Of a DNA stretch of 64,000 bases, positions 35,806-46,575 are shown in pieces. The translations under genes were made by a program, and so were the position numbers. The notes beneath the pieces were generated by a model. The model worked only from the letters and a program-made list of their open reading frames with translations. It made no database searches and was not told where the DNA came from. Within the stretch, counting starts at the first letter, position 1, and the number at the start of each line of letters is the position of its first letter. Origin of the DNA: Dendrobium chrysotoxum (lineage: Eukaryota > Streptophyta > Magnoliopsida > Asparagales > Orchidaceae); the NCBI GenBank assembly GCA_019925795.1, contig CM034307.1:18125197-18189196 (forward strand), written 5' to 3'.

Positions 35806-37079
35806 ATATAATCTCTATCTAAGTCAAAAAAATTCTTTACTACACTAGCATGTTCCTTTTGTAAAGTACTAAACTCAGTATTAAGATTAACATGCTTTTT
35901 CTTCAATTTTCTATACGAGTCATGGATTTTTTCAGAAATAACAAGCAGTTCATCGTAAGACAGTTGACATACCTCATCTTGATCTGATTGATCAAGATTA
36001 TCATTAGTCATAAGACACAGATTTGTTACCTCCTCCTCTGCTTCTTCTTCCGATGATTTTGAGGCAGAGTCGGCCCAAAATGCTTTCTGAGTCTTAAACT
36101 TGCCCTTCTTGAACTTTGATCTTTCCTCACCCTTCTCCTTGGTTTGATGAGTTTTGATGTTGGGGCAATCAGCTCGGAGATGACCGGGTTTCCTGCACTC
36201 AAAGCAAATTGTTTCAGATGCAACCTTAGTATACTTTGAGTTCTTACCTTTGTTCCAATTGCTTTGATGATGGCGCTGCTTTCTTTTCAGAAAATTTTTG
36301 AACTGACGAGTCATCAAAGCTATGTCGTCATCTTCCTCCGCTGCTGAGCTGTCACTTTCAGAATTGTTTGCTTTTAAAGCCACTGCTCGCTCCTTTTTCT
36401 TTTCACATGCATCACTTTGTCGTTGACTCACTCCTTGCTCGTAGGCAATGAGTGACCCATGTAAATTATCAATAGAATAAATATTTAGGTCTTTTGACTC
36501 AGTTATTGCAGTGATTTTAGCATCGTATGAGCTAGGCAAACATCGCAGTATTTTGTTTACTTTTTTCGAGTTAGACAACTCTCTTCCTAAAGCATGCAGT
36601 GATGTTACAATCTGGGTGAATCGAGTGTACATGTCAGATATAGTTTCACTTGGTTTCATGCGGAATAGTTCGTAATCATGTAACAGTATGTTCAACCTAG
36701 ATTGTTTGACCTCACTAGTTCCTTCGTACGTGATACACAGTTTGTCCCAAATTTGTTTACCAGTAGTACAAGTTGATACTTGCATATAGTCTTCTGATTT
36801 TAATGCGCAAAAGAAACAGTTTAGACATTTAGCATTTAGTTGTGTAAATTCTCTATCCTCAATGCTCCATTCATTAAATGACAGTTCAGTTTTAACTCCA
36901 TTCAACATACGAAATGGTGTAGAATAACCTTCTTGGACTAACATCCACATGCGATAGTCTAAAAACTGTAAAAATGTAGACATGCGTATTTTCCAAAAAT
37001 CAAACGGTATGTTGTCAAATAAAGGTGGACGAGTTATGGAATAACCCTCCGTAGTGTTACGGTTACCAAATTGAGCCAT
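35806..37079 (-). pseudogene. Gag of element C, N-terminal half
   Basis: Starts at Met 37079 (MAQFGNRNTTEGYSITRPPL), about 45 bases inside the primer site. The UBN2-type gag core follows (FDFWKIRMSTFLQ, LNAKCLNCFFCALKSEDYM, SEVKQSRLNILLHDYELF, MYTRFTQIVTSLHALGREL). Then come a linker, a CCHC zinc knuckle CFECRKPGHLRADC, an acidic stretch and a coiled-coil beginning CQLSYDELLVISEKIHDSYR. The frame is open up to the solo LTR insertion at codon ~424. It would build the particle and bind RNA. Confidence 0.92.
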
Positions 37080-37124
37080 GGATCTTACATTTTTAGGTTT
37101 TCTAAAACACTATTTTGAAACCCC

Positions 37125-37136
37125 GCTCTGATACCA
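37125..37136 (-). other. Primer binding site of element C
   Basis: TGGTATCAGAGC on the minus strand, two bases from the 5' LTR; complementary to plant initiator-Met tRNA. Confidence 0.92.
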
Positions 37137-37138
37137 CT

Positions 37139-39095
37139 TGAAAGTACGAGATGCGCCAAGAGGGGGGGGGGGGGTGAATTGGTATTTTAAAAAATTTAAC
37201 CCTACACAAGAGTTCTAATTTTTTTTGTATTTTCAAAATATAATTTAACGACTAATGTGCGGAAGCAAATACAACGTTCACAACGATGAAATTGATAGTT
37301 CAATTTAGATTTTACACTACAATATTTAAATACTAATTTTTCACCAAGCAATTTAAAAGCACAAATTTAAAGCATGAAAAGTAAAGTACAGTAAACAGGA
37401 AAAAACACACCAGAGATTTTTATAGTGGTTCGGTCACTTGACCTACATCCACTCCCCGGAGTCCTCTACTCCGGGATTTGCACTAGTAAAAGTTGACTCT
37501 CCTTTTGCCCCCACAGCAAGGCGGAGAAGCCTTTACAATACTCACTTTCACCTCCCTCGGTGCGGCGGAATACCAAACGCTATGTCACCCTCCTGGTGAG
37601 GGCAGCGGACCTTCTCCTTTTTCTCCCTCCTGGAGATGGCAGAGTACCTTGGCGATGTTGATCTTGAAGTGACTCTTCCCTCGAGAACTTTCTTGAAGCT
37701 TCCAAAGCCACAAGAGGAGCAAAGCATGCAGCTAGCTTGGAGCCACCGTGTGATCCCCTCACACTACTTCTCCCTCATGCTCAAGCTCACCTTCACCTTC
37801 CTCTCTCAAGCTCTCGATCTCTCCAAAAACTTCTCTCTACCGAATCCCCTTCTTTTTCCTCCAAGCCTCTCATAGCAAAAGGATTGATCAACAACTCCCT
37901 AAAGAAAATTTTAAGTTGTTTTTATATCAGGCTTCAGAAAACCCTAAAAGTTTCAACTTTTGCGTTTCTGTTCGTACAGTATGATTTATAATCGTACAGT
38001 ACGATCAGTTCAACTACAGCTCCGTCCAGTACGAGTACAGACGAACAGGTATCGAATTTTATTCATATCATACAGTATGATATGTATATCATCCAGTACG
38101 ATACTGTTGATTCGTACAGTTCGTACGGGACGAACTGTGGGACGAACCTCGGGACGAAAGAACTCGTCTCTGACAATCGTCCAGCACTCATTTAATCGTA
38201 CAGTACGAATAGTGTTTTTCATGATATCGTCCTGTACGATAAGAATATCGTCCAGGATGAATAGTTCAAAAATTCTTGGGATCGTCTGGTACGATCGCTG
38301 GGACGAAGGAAATCGTCTCTGACAATCGTCCAGCACTTCACCAGTCGTACAGTACGATCAGTTCATTTCTTGATATCGTCCAGGACGAATAGAACAAAAA
38401 ACCTTGGTTTTGTCTGGTACGATCTCTAGGACGAATGAAATCGTCTCTGACTATCATACAGTACGATATACGATCGTACAGTACGATCGACATATAAAAT
38501 AGAAACCAACGTTTATTTCCTGATTAGGGAGATAATTTTGGCAAGTTTTAATTAATCGTACAGTACGAACATGATCGTACAGTACGATTAGTTCAGAAAA
38601 TCAAATTCAAAAACTTACCAAACTTATTCTGGCAGCTAGGGTTTCACAATTACATATTATCGTACAGTACGATATGTATCGTACAGTACGATAAGTTTGT
38701 AAACTTAATCATTAGAAAATTAGCCGTTAGCCTGAGTATTTTTAATTAATCATATAGTACGATCCAAGATCGTACAGTACGATGTGCTTAAAAAAAATTA
38801 ATCATTTTAAAAGAAAATTCTCCCCCTGTGTGTGTGCATGGTTGCTCCTTTCACATGCATGCTTCTGTGGCAGACTCAAAAAGAAAAAATAAGGAAATCA
38901 AAATTACAGACTCTTCAACATCCTATTCTACCCGATTTGAGTCTCCAGCAATCTTTAGCAGTGTGCATCTGACCTGAAATGTTAGTGCTCATATACAAAG
39001 ATTAAACATTTGTAATCTAACGGAAGTCTATATGTACTCAGTAAGTATTAGTTGTCACCATCAAAATTAAGTGCTCGGGATCCTGGATTTCAACA
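37139..39095 (-). repeat. 5' LTR of element C
   Basis: 1957 bp, near-identical to 26388-28360. The main differences are a longer G-run (37160-37173) and a ~20 bp deletion that removes part of one palindrome pair near 38375. TATA at 37920-37926; palindromes at about 37970-38790. Confidence 0.95.
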
Positions 39096-39236
39096 GAGCA
39101 GTCTATGATGTACTTGAAAAGTTAGTACAAAAAAATAATAATATACAATACAGGTGTTAGGAGAAATGAAAATTCAATCAATAATATTTGTTATCATCAA
39201 AATCATAATCTAGGGATCCTGGATTGCAACAAAATT

Positions 39237-40436
39237 TAGCAAATACAATCACTAGAGTAGAGCTGAAGGACACATTTTTGAAAAGAGAGGTAAATATTAA
39301 TATTGCTTTTAACTCAATTCAGCAGGGATTGCATTAGGAGAACAACTATGTCTTGGAATATTTTTTCTAGGAAATAATACAAACCTATTTTAAAAACCAA
39401 CATAGATCTCAATAAAATAAAGACAAACATGTTGCATGCTATGCGAGAGCAGGAAGTCCAATAAAAGGTTGAAGGAAAGGAAACTAGTAGAATAAGTGGA
39501 GATCTCGATGGAGAAAACCCAAATGTTAAAAATAATGAAGAAGAAGATGGTTCATGGATTCATGTGACCAAAAAATGGGGAAGCCTAGTCTTAACTCATT
39601 AGTATCAGGCCTCTTAGAAAAGACATTGTATAAAGCTTAAAATAAGGTATCCAACTTTTATAGGATTGGAAATCATTCTTTCCATCACCATTTGATTTCA
39701 GAAGGTAGCTCTAAGGGGCTGCAAATAATGGATATGTCAGCTCCAGTAGTTGGTATGGAGGTAAACATTAATAGGTTGCTATAGCATGGCAAATTAAGTA
39801 TCCAAAAATTAAGGGGAATTCTACAAATACTAATATTGATAATTGTATCATGCTCTCAGGTGGCGGGGACACGTCTCCTTTGTTTATATGATATTATTCT
39901 ATGTATGCCAAAAGTGTCATAGACCTTCAAATAGGTCCAAGGCACTTGATGTGCACTTAAGGCTAATTACACATGTCAGATGGTATGTTATCTTATGTTA
40001 AATTATGACTTCCTTTACTTCCAATGTGTTAATTAAAGTATTTGGTGTTGGGAGGCTAACTGTTATTCTTATTGCATCTTATTGGAACTAGTGGGATGTC
40101 AACCAACCTTTGTGGTTGTTGTCTAAATTTTGGCATCCCCATTACCTCGAATCATTTAAGAAGATAACAATTGATTCCTAAAGTCACTATGGGAATTGTA
40201 CGTTTTTGGAAAATTAGAGCAAGATTTTGGAAGAAGATAATGGTCCCTCCTTAATCATGTTAGTGGACTTTGTTTGTGCCACGATTTATCATATTTGCAA
40301 TTTCTTTCTTATTAGTGTCTCCTATCTCATTTCTTTTGTTAAGAGAGGAGCATTTTTGATTTCCTTGTAGGTATCTCTGTAATAGTTTCTTATTTCCTAT
40401 TATAAAATGTGCTATGCAACCATTCAAAAAGAAGAA
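39237..40436. other. Unassigned sequence, possibly an old non-LTR element end
   Basis: No intact gene. A short frame near 39520-39590 reads EEEDGSWIHVTKKWG, vaguely like LINE ORF1 text, and 40350-40436 resembles a transcript tail. Neither is enough to classify it. It abuts the truncated LTR of element E. Confidence 0.3.
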
Positions 40437-41795
40437 TGTAAAATGGATGCTTTGAGTTTTTTCTAGTTAATGAAGACTAACAAGAAAATTGGATACTAAT
40501 GGAAATAAAATATTTTGCACTAATGAATGTAAAAAAAACATAGTTTTTATAATGAGCCTCTTACTTTTAGATGTGGATCAAAGAATATACATCCCTAAAT
40601 CTCTATTGATCCTGTAGCAATGAAAAGGGAGGTTTATGGGTTTCCTACAGTTATACTATCTCGATAGAACCTAGAAGGTTTATCATCATATCTTGGTATG
40701 CAAATATTCCATTTCAATACTCCTATTTATTCTAATATTCCTCTATTGAGGCAATACATCACACTAGATATTAACTACATACAATATAATTGTATAGATT
40801 TAATTAAGAATGAGAGATATAAAAAATATCTATCAAGTAATTTAAAGCATAAGAGTCTATATAGTACTTGCTATGCATTTACAACTATCTCAAAACTTAA
40901 AGGTTTACCCAAACATGGATAACACAAAAAACAAATTAATATTGATTTCATCTATAAAAAGAAAGTATGTAGGAGACTGAATAAGATAAATGCCACCCAA
41001 AAGGATCAATTGATATTCTCCATACTACATCTTCAACAATAAAATTACTTACACAGTACTGGCTAAGATCTCTCAATCAAAGTATCTTTATCTTCCCTAG
41101 CCTCCCTACGAATTTACTCTAAGGGAGAACTAAAGGAAGTCATTATAAATTATAGGACTGTTGAAAAGATAGAACTCCCTAAACAAAAGACCTAAAAAAC
41201 TATTTATATAAGTGTAGGATCAGACTCAAGCACCATAATGCTCGACAATGCTGCATTACAGTGATATAAAATAAACTAGTGCCTCAACACTATAATGCTT
41301 GCTCCACTGTGATGCTGGGTTGACCTGACATGATTAATGTTTGAATCAATATAATTTTTAGCTGAATCAGTGCGACTCTTCATTTTAACAACGGCTCTAC
41401 TGCAGCATTATGTAAGTTGAGAACTGTGACAATCAAAAGCATAATTCAGTGCTGTGGCATTTTGATGATTAGTGCTCTAGTGCTCATTTTCCTGAGACTC
41501 TAGTGTTTTGGTGGTGATTTCTGGTGCAGTGATGCTAAAAGATGCTGCAACACTAACCTTGGCTCCGGTGCAATGCTAATTTTTTATTAAATTCCTAAGG
41601 GGATGGCACTGTAAGGTTAAAAATAGGTGTTGGGGTGTTGTAGATGGTCTCACTGTTGTACTGAATTTATGGATGCTATGATGCTCGTTCAGCACTTATG
41701 AATTTTTTCCATCTCCTAAATATTTTTTGCATAAACATAACTAAAACAACACATTTTTATTAAATTTAAACATAATAAATAGTACATAATTTACA
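40437..41795 (-). repeat. 3' LTR of element E, truncated at its outer end
   Basis: Matches 46776-48115 throughout, for example CAAGAAAATTGGATACTAAT, CAATACATCACACTAGATAT and CTAAAACAACA. TATA-type TATATAAATA at 41201-41210 (minus). Upstream of it, 41220-41700, lie many GCACT/AGTGCT-type repeats. The inner end near TTACA 41795 is approximate. Confidence 0.8.
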
Positions 41796-43104
41796 CTTAA
41801 GAAAATTTCCCTAGTTTAAACTCTTGCTTGTCCTCAAGAACTTAATAGCCAAAGTAAAAAATTGATAGTTTAAAATTACTAAAATGTAAGATAATGCATC
41901 AGAGTCTAGAAGTAATTTGGAATGATTAAAGTTATAATTATAATCTAAAAAGTGATAATATTTATTCTAATTATTCTCTATTCCTATTACTATTACTATT
42001 ACTTGTATTGAGCATATCAAGTGTAAGATTGACTTCTGATTTCAGAAATGAATAATATATTATTTAGGAATTACTTGTGTTTATAGTTAAATTGGAAGTT
42101 CATTAGTTCACAATCATATGTTTCAGTTCACTTATCTTATCCTATTTTATTTAAGTATTAAGATGCTTTTAGACATGAGCTTTAATAGATATCAATTTGA
42201 GTGCACTCATCTTTTTTCCTTTTTCAAATTCCTTTTATGATTATTTATATTTTTCACTTTTTTCATACTAGTGGAGTACATATTTAATAATTTTGATAAT
42301 CAATTTTTTCTTTCATCCTCGTGCAACCCTAATTAATTTAATATAAGGATTTAATAAGGTAACTAATTCCATATTTAAGTTTACTATGATTTTTCTAATT
42401 TAAGCTACCCACTTTTTTCCCCTAAACTCGATTACTCATTCTTCAATTCAATAGTTAGTGCATTGGTGTATAATGTCTATTTTCAAAATAAGCCAGTAGC
42501 TTAACTGATCTATATTAATTAATTATTAAGCTTTTTAAATTATGAATTATTATGTATTATTCATTCAAACTATTATATATGATTTTATTATTATGTAATG
42601 TTACGTAAGTTTTAATTATCAATTTTATTCTGGATAAATAAGAAATCAAAGTACAAGCATTATGTAGAGAATAATACTCAACAGTTGAGCATAAATGAAT
42701 TTAAATTAAATTTTATAATAAAACATATTGCATTAGAATAAGTAAAAACTGAATATGAAATAAACATGTTTTTTTTCGTTTGAATGATAATAAGCTCATA
42801 GGCAGTGTAATACAACTATATAAACAAAAACAAGATAACTAGTGCATGAAGCACTATTCCCCTAATCCTTCACCATAAAAGACTTGTGGTCACTAATCTT
42901 ATCAGACTAATAACTAGCCACTCAATATCATAATAAAATATCCCATCATAACATCATGAGATTCCCCCCAAGCAAAAGAACTAAAAAATAAATAAAAGAA
43001 AAACATACTACATACCAACATACAACATCCACCACTCTCTCTCTCTCTCTCTCTCTCAAAAGCATGCTAACAATAACTAAATAAAAGAAAATAAATGGCT
43101 CCCA
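41796..43104 (-). other. 3' untranslated interior of element E
   Basis: AT-rich and non-coding, with a CT microsatellite at 43035-43057. It lies between the accessory ORF stop and the 3' LTR. I see no gene. Confidence 0.5.
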
Positions 43105-44265
43105 TCACTCAGAGTAATGATCCTCCTCTTGCTCCTCCTCCTCCTCATCATCAGACTAGATTCATAGAAATGACTAGTATTCTAGAGCAGTAGGGAAATG
43201 CAGCTAGTATAAATTCTCCAGAAAGGGACTCCTCCTGAACATCCCCACTAATGTCTCATTAAATTTAGCCATATAGTGGTAATGTTTTTCTTGCATTCTC
43301 GAGTAGTGTGCTTGCCATTCCCTAATATCCTTGTAGAATTTAGTCTTCCCCTACATCTGCTCCCTCAAATCAACCATTTAATCAACTAAGATTTAGGAGT
43401 CTTAGACCTCCTACTACAGTTGCTGCTTGGCTATCCAGGGAACTTGGGCTCACTGGATCCTTCCTACACTTCACCTAACCTTTTAAAGCCCTCAATTTTT
43501 TTTTGGTGAGGGATGAAATAGGAAAAAGTTAATCCTCATTAGGATGCCCCCTCACACTAGCATTAACACACAAGGTATAAATAAGAGAAGAAAGCCCCAA
43601 ATCTATAGAAGTAGTTCCCCTAATGAAATAGTTTAAAGAAGAATACATAAGCTTCCCTATATCAATAGTGTAACTAACTTGATTAACACAATTGAGTATA
43701 TCACGGTCTTTGGTTACCTCACTAATATTCTTGCTCGGTAATAAATGGGCAAAGATAAATTAATGCCAAGCTTTAGAAAGTTAAGTTAAGCAAGATGCAG
43801 GAAAACTAATGATTTTCTCCTCCTTCATCTTCCATATAACTCCACAACGAGGTTCAGACAGCATTCTAAACAACTCATTAGGATTTATGGTGGAAAGATT
43901 GAAAGGGGTATACTCATCAAACTCAAAATCCTTCATCTTATAGAGATGATTAATCATTACCGAGTTAAGTGGTACCCACTTACCTCTAACAAAATATCTA
44001 TTTTTCACAACCGCATATCCATTGACAAAGAATTCTCTCATAAAATTTTTAATTGCAGCATGGGGTTTCTCATAGAAAAGTTCCCAGCTTGATTAACTAT
44101 CATTTTCATAACATTCCCCCCAGGGTTCTGGAATCCTCTCTCAGGGATCAATTGCTTATTTACTACTAGTGTTCCATACCTTTGTTCAGCCTCTATAGAA
44201 ATGAATTTACTCTTATCATAAGAGGAAGATGCTCTCTTCTTACTACCAAACATCTTAGGGGCCAT
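43105..44265 (-). pseudogene. Accessory ORF of gypsy element E (putative plant transposon protein family)
   Basis: Starts at Met 44265 (MAPKMFGSKKRASSSYDKSK) and continues KFISIEAEQRYGTLVVNKQL then IPERGF, the typical opening of the putative plant transposon protein domain. After a frame change near 44040 it reads MREFFVNGYAVVKNRYFVRG and KWVPLNSVMINHLY. After further stops it continues FIFAHLLPSKNISEVTKDRD and IDIGKLMYSSLNYF. An acidic tail, DDEEEEEQEEDHYSE, ends at TGA 43105-43107. It aligns in order with the accessory ORF of copia element C: both have an EFF-N segment and an I/L-L/I-P helix region. Inactive; role unknown. Confidence 0.7.
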
Positions 44266-44354
44266 TGTGCAGTAAGTTCAAACAGAAAAATATTACAGAA
44301 ACTTGAAGAAAATAGAGAGAAAAAATATAGTAAATAATATGAAATATGTACTCC

Positions 44355-44362
44355 TATATATA
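44355..44362 (-). promoter_or_regulatory. Putative internal TATA box for element E accessory ORF
   Basis: TATATATA, about 90 bp before the Met at 44265 and directly downstream of the internal repeat region at 44370-44930. Confidence 0.45.
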
Positions 44363-44369
44363 ATCCTTA

Positions 44370-44930
44370 CGAGCACTATGGCACTCAATAGATAAATACC
44401 ATGACACTTAAGAATATATAAAATGAAAAAGAGGTAAATAGAGAGATGCTACAGTGGTACATGACATATGGTGTTGCAGCGTAGGCATTAGAAAATGAAG
44501 CGCTAGCTTTTTGACTAGGGAAAATATAGCAGCACTTAACTCTTATAAGCATTGCGTCACTAATAAAAACTACCTTCATGGTGCTTTAACGAACATATTA
44601 ATGATTTTAATGTAACACTACAGCACTGGAAGCAGCGCTGTAGTGCTTAATAAAGTGTTATAATAAAAAGTTATGAAAGTGTCATTAGCAATATAGAGAA
44701 AACAAACCAAACATTATAGCGCTTAAAAGTGTAGTACTGAGGCGCTTGGTAAGGTAAAGTGGTGCTGCGGCATTTAATTATACAGCACGATGACAGTGCA
44801 ATCCAATTTTTTTTTTGAGACTTCCACGTTGCAATGTTATTTTGAATGTTACAGCACATGATGGACAAGCACTACTTCTCTTCAAAAGCTAACACTACAA
44901 CACTAATTCATTTTCTATAAAAACTTTTTT
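44370..44930 (-). promoter_or_regulatory. LTR-like cis-repeat region upstream of E accessory ORF
   Basis: Enriched in the same short words as the E LTRs upstream of their TATA: CACTACAGCACT (44617-44628), AGCGCTGTAGTGCT (44634-44647), TAGCGCTTAA and GTGCTGCGGCATT. They fit a CpG-decayed palindrome of the type AGCGCT-NN-AGCGCT. Confidence 0.5.
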
Positions 44931-45269
44931 ATAACATAATAAAAATAAAAAATAATATCATTTTTATAAATAATACATTTAACACATATATAAACAGAAT
45001 TGGGTTGCCTCCCAAATAGTGTTAAATTTATGTTCTTCAGCTATACTTGCCTAGATATGTCATTTTGGCTGCAATGACTCACCACTACTTTTCAAGTGGT
45101 CTGTATTATGCTCTTTTCCTTTTTTTCTTTGAATTAATTTCAGTAGTACTGGATAAAGAACCAAAATTTTCTAAGTTTTTAATTGAATCAGTCCAACTTT
45201 GCAACTAGGTTCCGAACTGAATCACAATCTCTTCTATAGTGATTTCCTTTCTATGAATTGATTGTTTTG
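44931..45269 (-). other. Non-coding interior of E between gag and the accessory promoter region
   Basis: AT-rich. It contains TTGGGTTGCCTCCCAAATAG near 45001, a phrase common in the interior of Athila/Tat-type elements. No gene is seen. Confidence 0.45.
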
Positions 45270-46135
45270 ATTAAAACTTGGGTGATACAAAGGTCTAGAT
45301 TTTACTACTGGTTGGTGAGGATTATTCCAATTCTTCCTTAATTAAATTGACCCATATTTCACTAATTTTCACCACCAATATTATTTGATCAACTAAAATT
45401 TGGGTAGTTCCTCCAACCTAGATTATATGTATCAGAATAGGGATTATTTTTTCTTCTAATAAAATTCAAATTCTCAATCCCTAGTACTTTATTATCATCA
45501 ATAGAATTTAAATCATGCTCTTATAATTCTATAGATTATCCTGATCCTAAACAAACTCCAATAGTGCCAAACTTTTTGGAAATTATATAGATGATCTAGA
45601 TCTTGAACTAACTCCAATAATGCCTAATTTTTAAAAATTACAGCTACCTATGCAGTCAAATTAGGATTCATATGCTTCCTCAAATGGCTTAAACATTAAA
45701 GATCCTCCAGCTACTATATCAGTTATCGACCAAAGGGATCCTATAAATCAATTGCAAAAAGTCTAAATAACAAACTAATCGGGTAAAGCATGGTGAGGGC
45801 ATTTCCTTAAATCTCTCCTAACTTTCATAAATTAACTCTTCCTCAAATTGGGCAAAAGATGTGACATCATTCCTAAGTTTGGTAAATTTTAAAGGTAGAA
45901 AATACTTAATTAGGAATTTGTGTGTCAACATAATCCAAGTGGTTATAGAGCCCTTGGGCAAAGAATTCAATGACATCTTAGCTTTGTCTCTTAGAGAAAA
46001 TTGGAACAGTTTAAGTCTAATAGCATCTTTACTAACACCATAATACTTAAATGTTGCATAAATTTCTAAGAAGTTAGCTAAGTTTAAGTTGAGATCCTCA
46101 ATAAGAGTTTCCCCAAACTGAGAATTTTGAATCAT
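45270..46135 (-). pseudogene. Athila/Tat-type Ty3/gypsy gag of element E
   Basis: An open stretch 45818-46135 reads QNSQFGETLIEDLNLNLANF, FLEIYATFKYYGVSKDAIRL, FSLRDKAKMSLNSLPKGSIT and LTHKFLIKYFLP. This is a clear Retrotrans_gag domain of the Athila/Tat kind. Further along, across stops, NPYSDTYNLGWRNYPNFS near 45400-45460 is the conserved gag segment of the same lineage. Broken, inactive. Confidence 0.88.
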
Positions 46136-46551
46136 CTAAAATATTACATGTTTCAGTTCAAAGTTATTGGCCTGAATAGTAGGTCTATTGATACTCTAAT
46201 AGATTCCTTTACTGCAGGGATAATATACTTTTTATAATGTCTAGGATGATCCTAATCTTATACTAGTTCTTACATCTCTAAAATCTTTTTTGTTTATTCA
46301 AATTTTTATATGGGTCATTTCGATCTAAGAATCAAATAATAAGGTCTTCTTATTTGATCTACTAAGCATGTAATAATAATGCAATAAAATGAAGAATAAA
46401 AACTAAACAATTAATAATAATAAACTTTTTTTTTAATCTTTTCAAAATTTTAACAAATATAGTAAAAATAAAGATGCAGGATACAATTAGGTGTAAATAT
46501 GCACTTGTTTCAATAATATAATTTAAAATTTTAATATGCACATTACTTTCA

Positions 46552-46575
46552 CAGTAACAATGCCAAAAATTTGAT
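46552..46575 (-). other. Leader/primer region of element E
   Basis: On the minus strand CATCAAATTTTTGGC followed by an eroded GTTGCCGGGG-like end, the sequence normally just after the 5' LTR in Athila/Tat-type elements. This sets the inner edge of the right LTR near 46573. Confidence 0.55.

Larger units (their letters stand above)
26388..39095 (-). mobile_element. Sirevirus-like Ty1/copia element C, nearly complete
   Basis: LTRs lie at 26388-28360 and 37139-39095 with a perfect GAGCA duplication (26383-26387 and 39096-39100). Read leftward, the order is 5' LTR, initiator-Met primer site, gag, pol (protease, integrase, RT, RNase H), palindrome array with TATA, accessory ORF, two purine tracts, 3' LTR. 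By eye I count about nine substitutions in the first ~510 aligned LTR bases, nearly all transitions, so it is the youngest full-length insertion here. Gag is interrupted by solo LTR D, and pol has four stops, so this copy is not autonomous. A gag with two zinc knuckles, an extra 3' ORF and repeated purine tracts support Sirevirus affinity. Confidence 0.95.
18466..39231 (-). repeat. Solo LTR B, split into three pieces by elements A and C
   Basis: The pieces 18466-19375, 25584-26387 and 39101-39231 join into one ~1.85 kb minus-strand copia LTR with the same internal order as the others: G-tract at 18523-18544, conserved GGTTCGG...GACCTACGTCCACTCC block near 18830, hairpin units at 18950-19120, eroded palindromes at 25600-26225, and the terminal GGATTGCAACA at 39231. 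The possible target duplication is AAATT (18461-18465 and 39232-39236). The left terminal dinucleotide is mutated, so that border is tentative. No primer site or purine tract adjoins it, hence solo. The interrupting elements have their own perfect duplications. Confidence 0.8.

Noticed and set aside
39520..39600. LINE ORF1 remnant
   Set aside because: Only one short phrase (DGSWIHVTKK) is suggestive; no RT or poly-A end can be tied to it.
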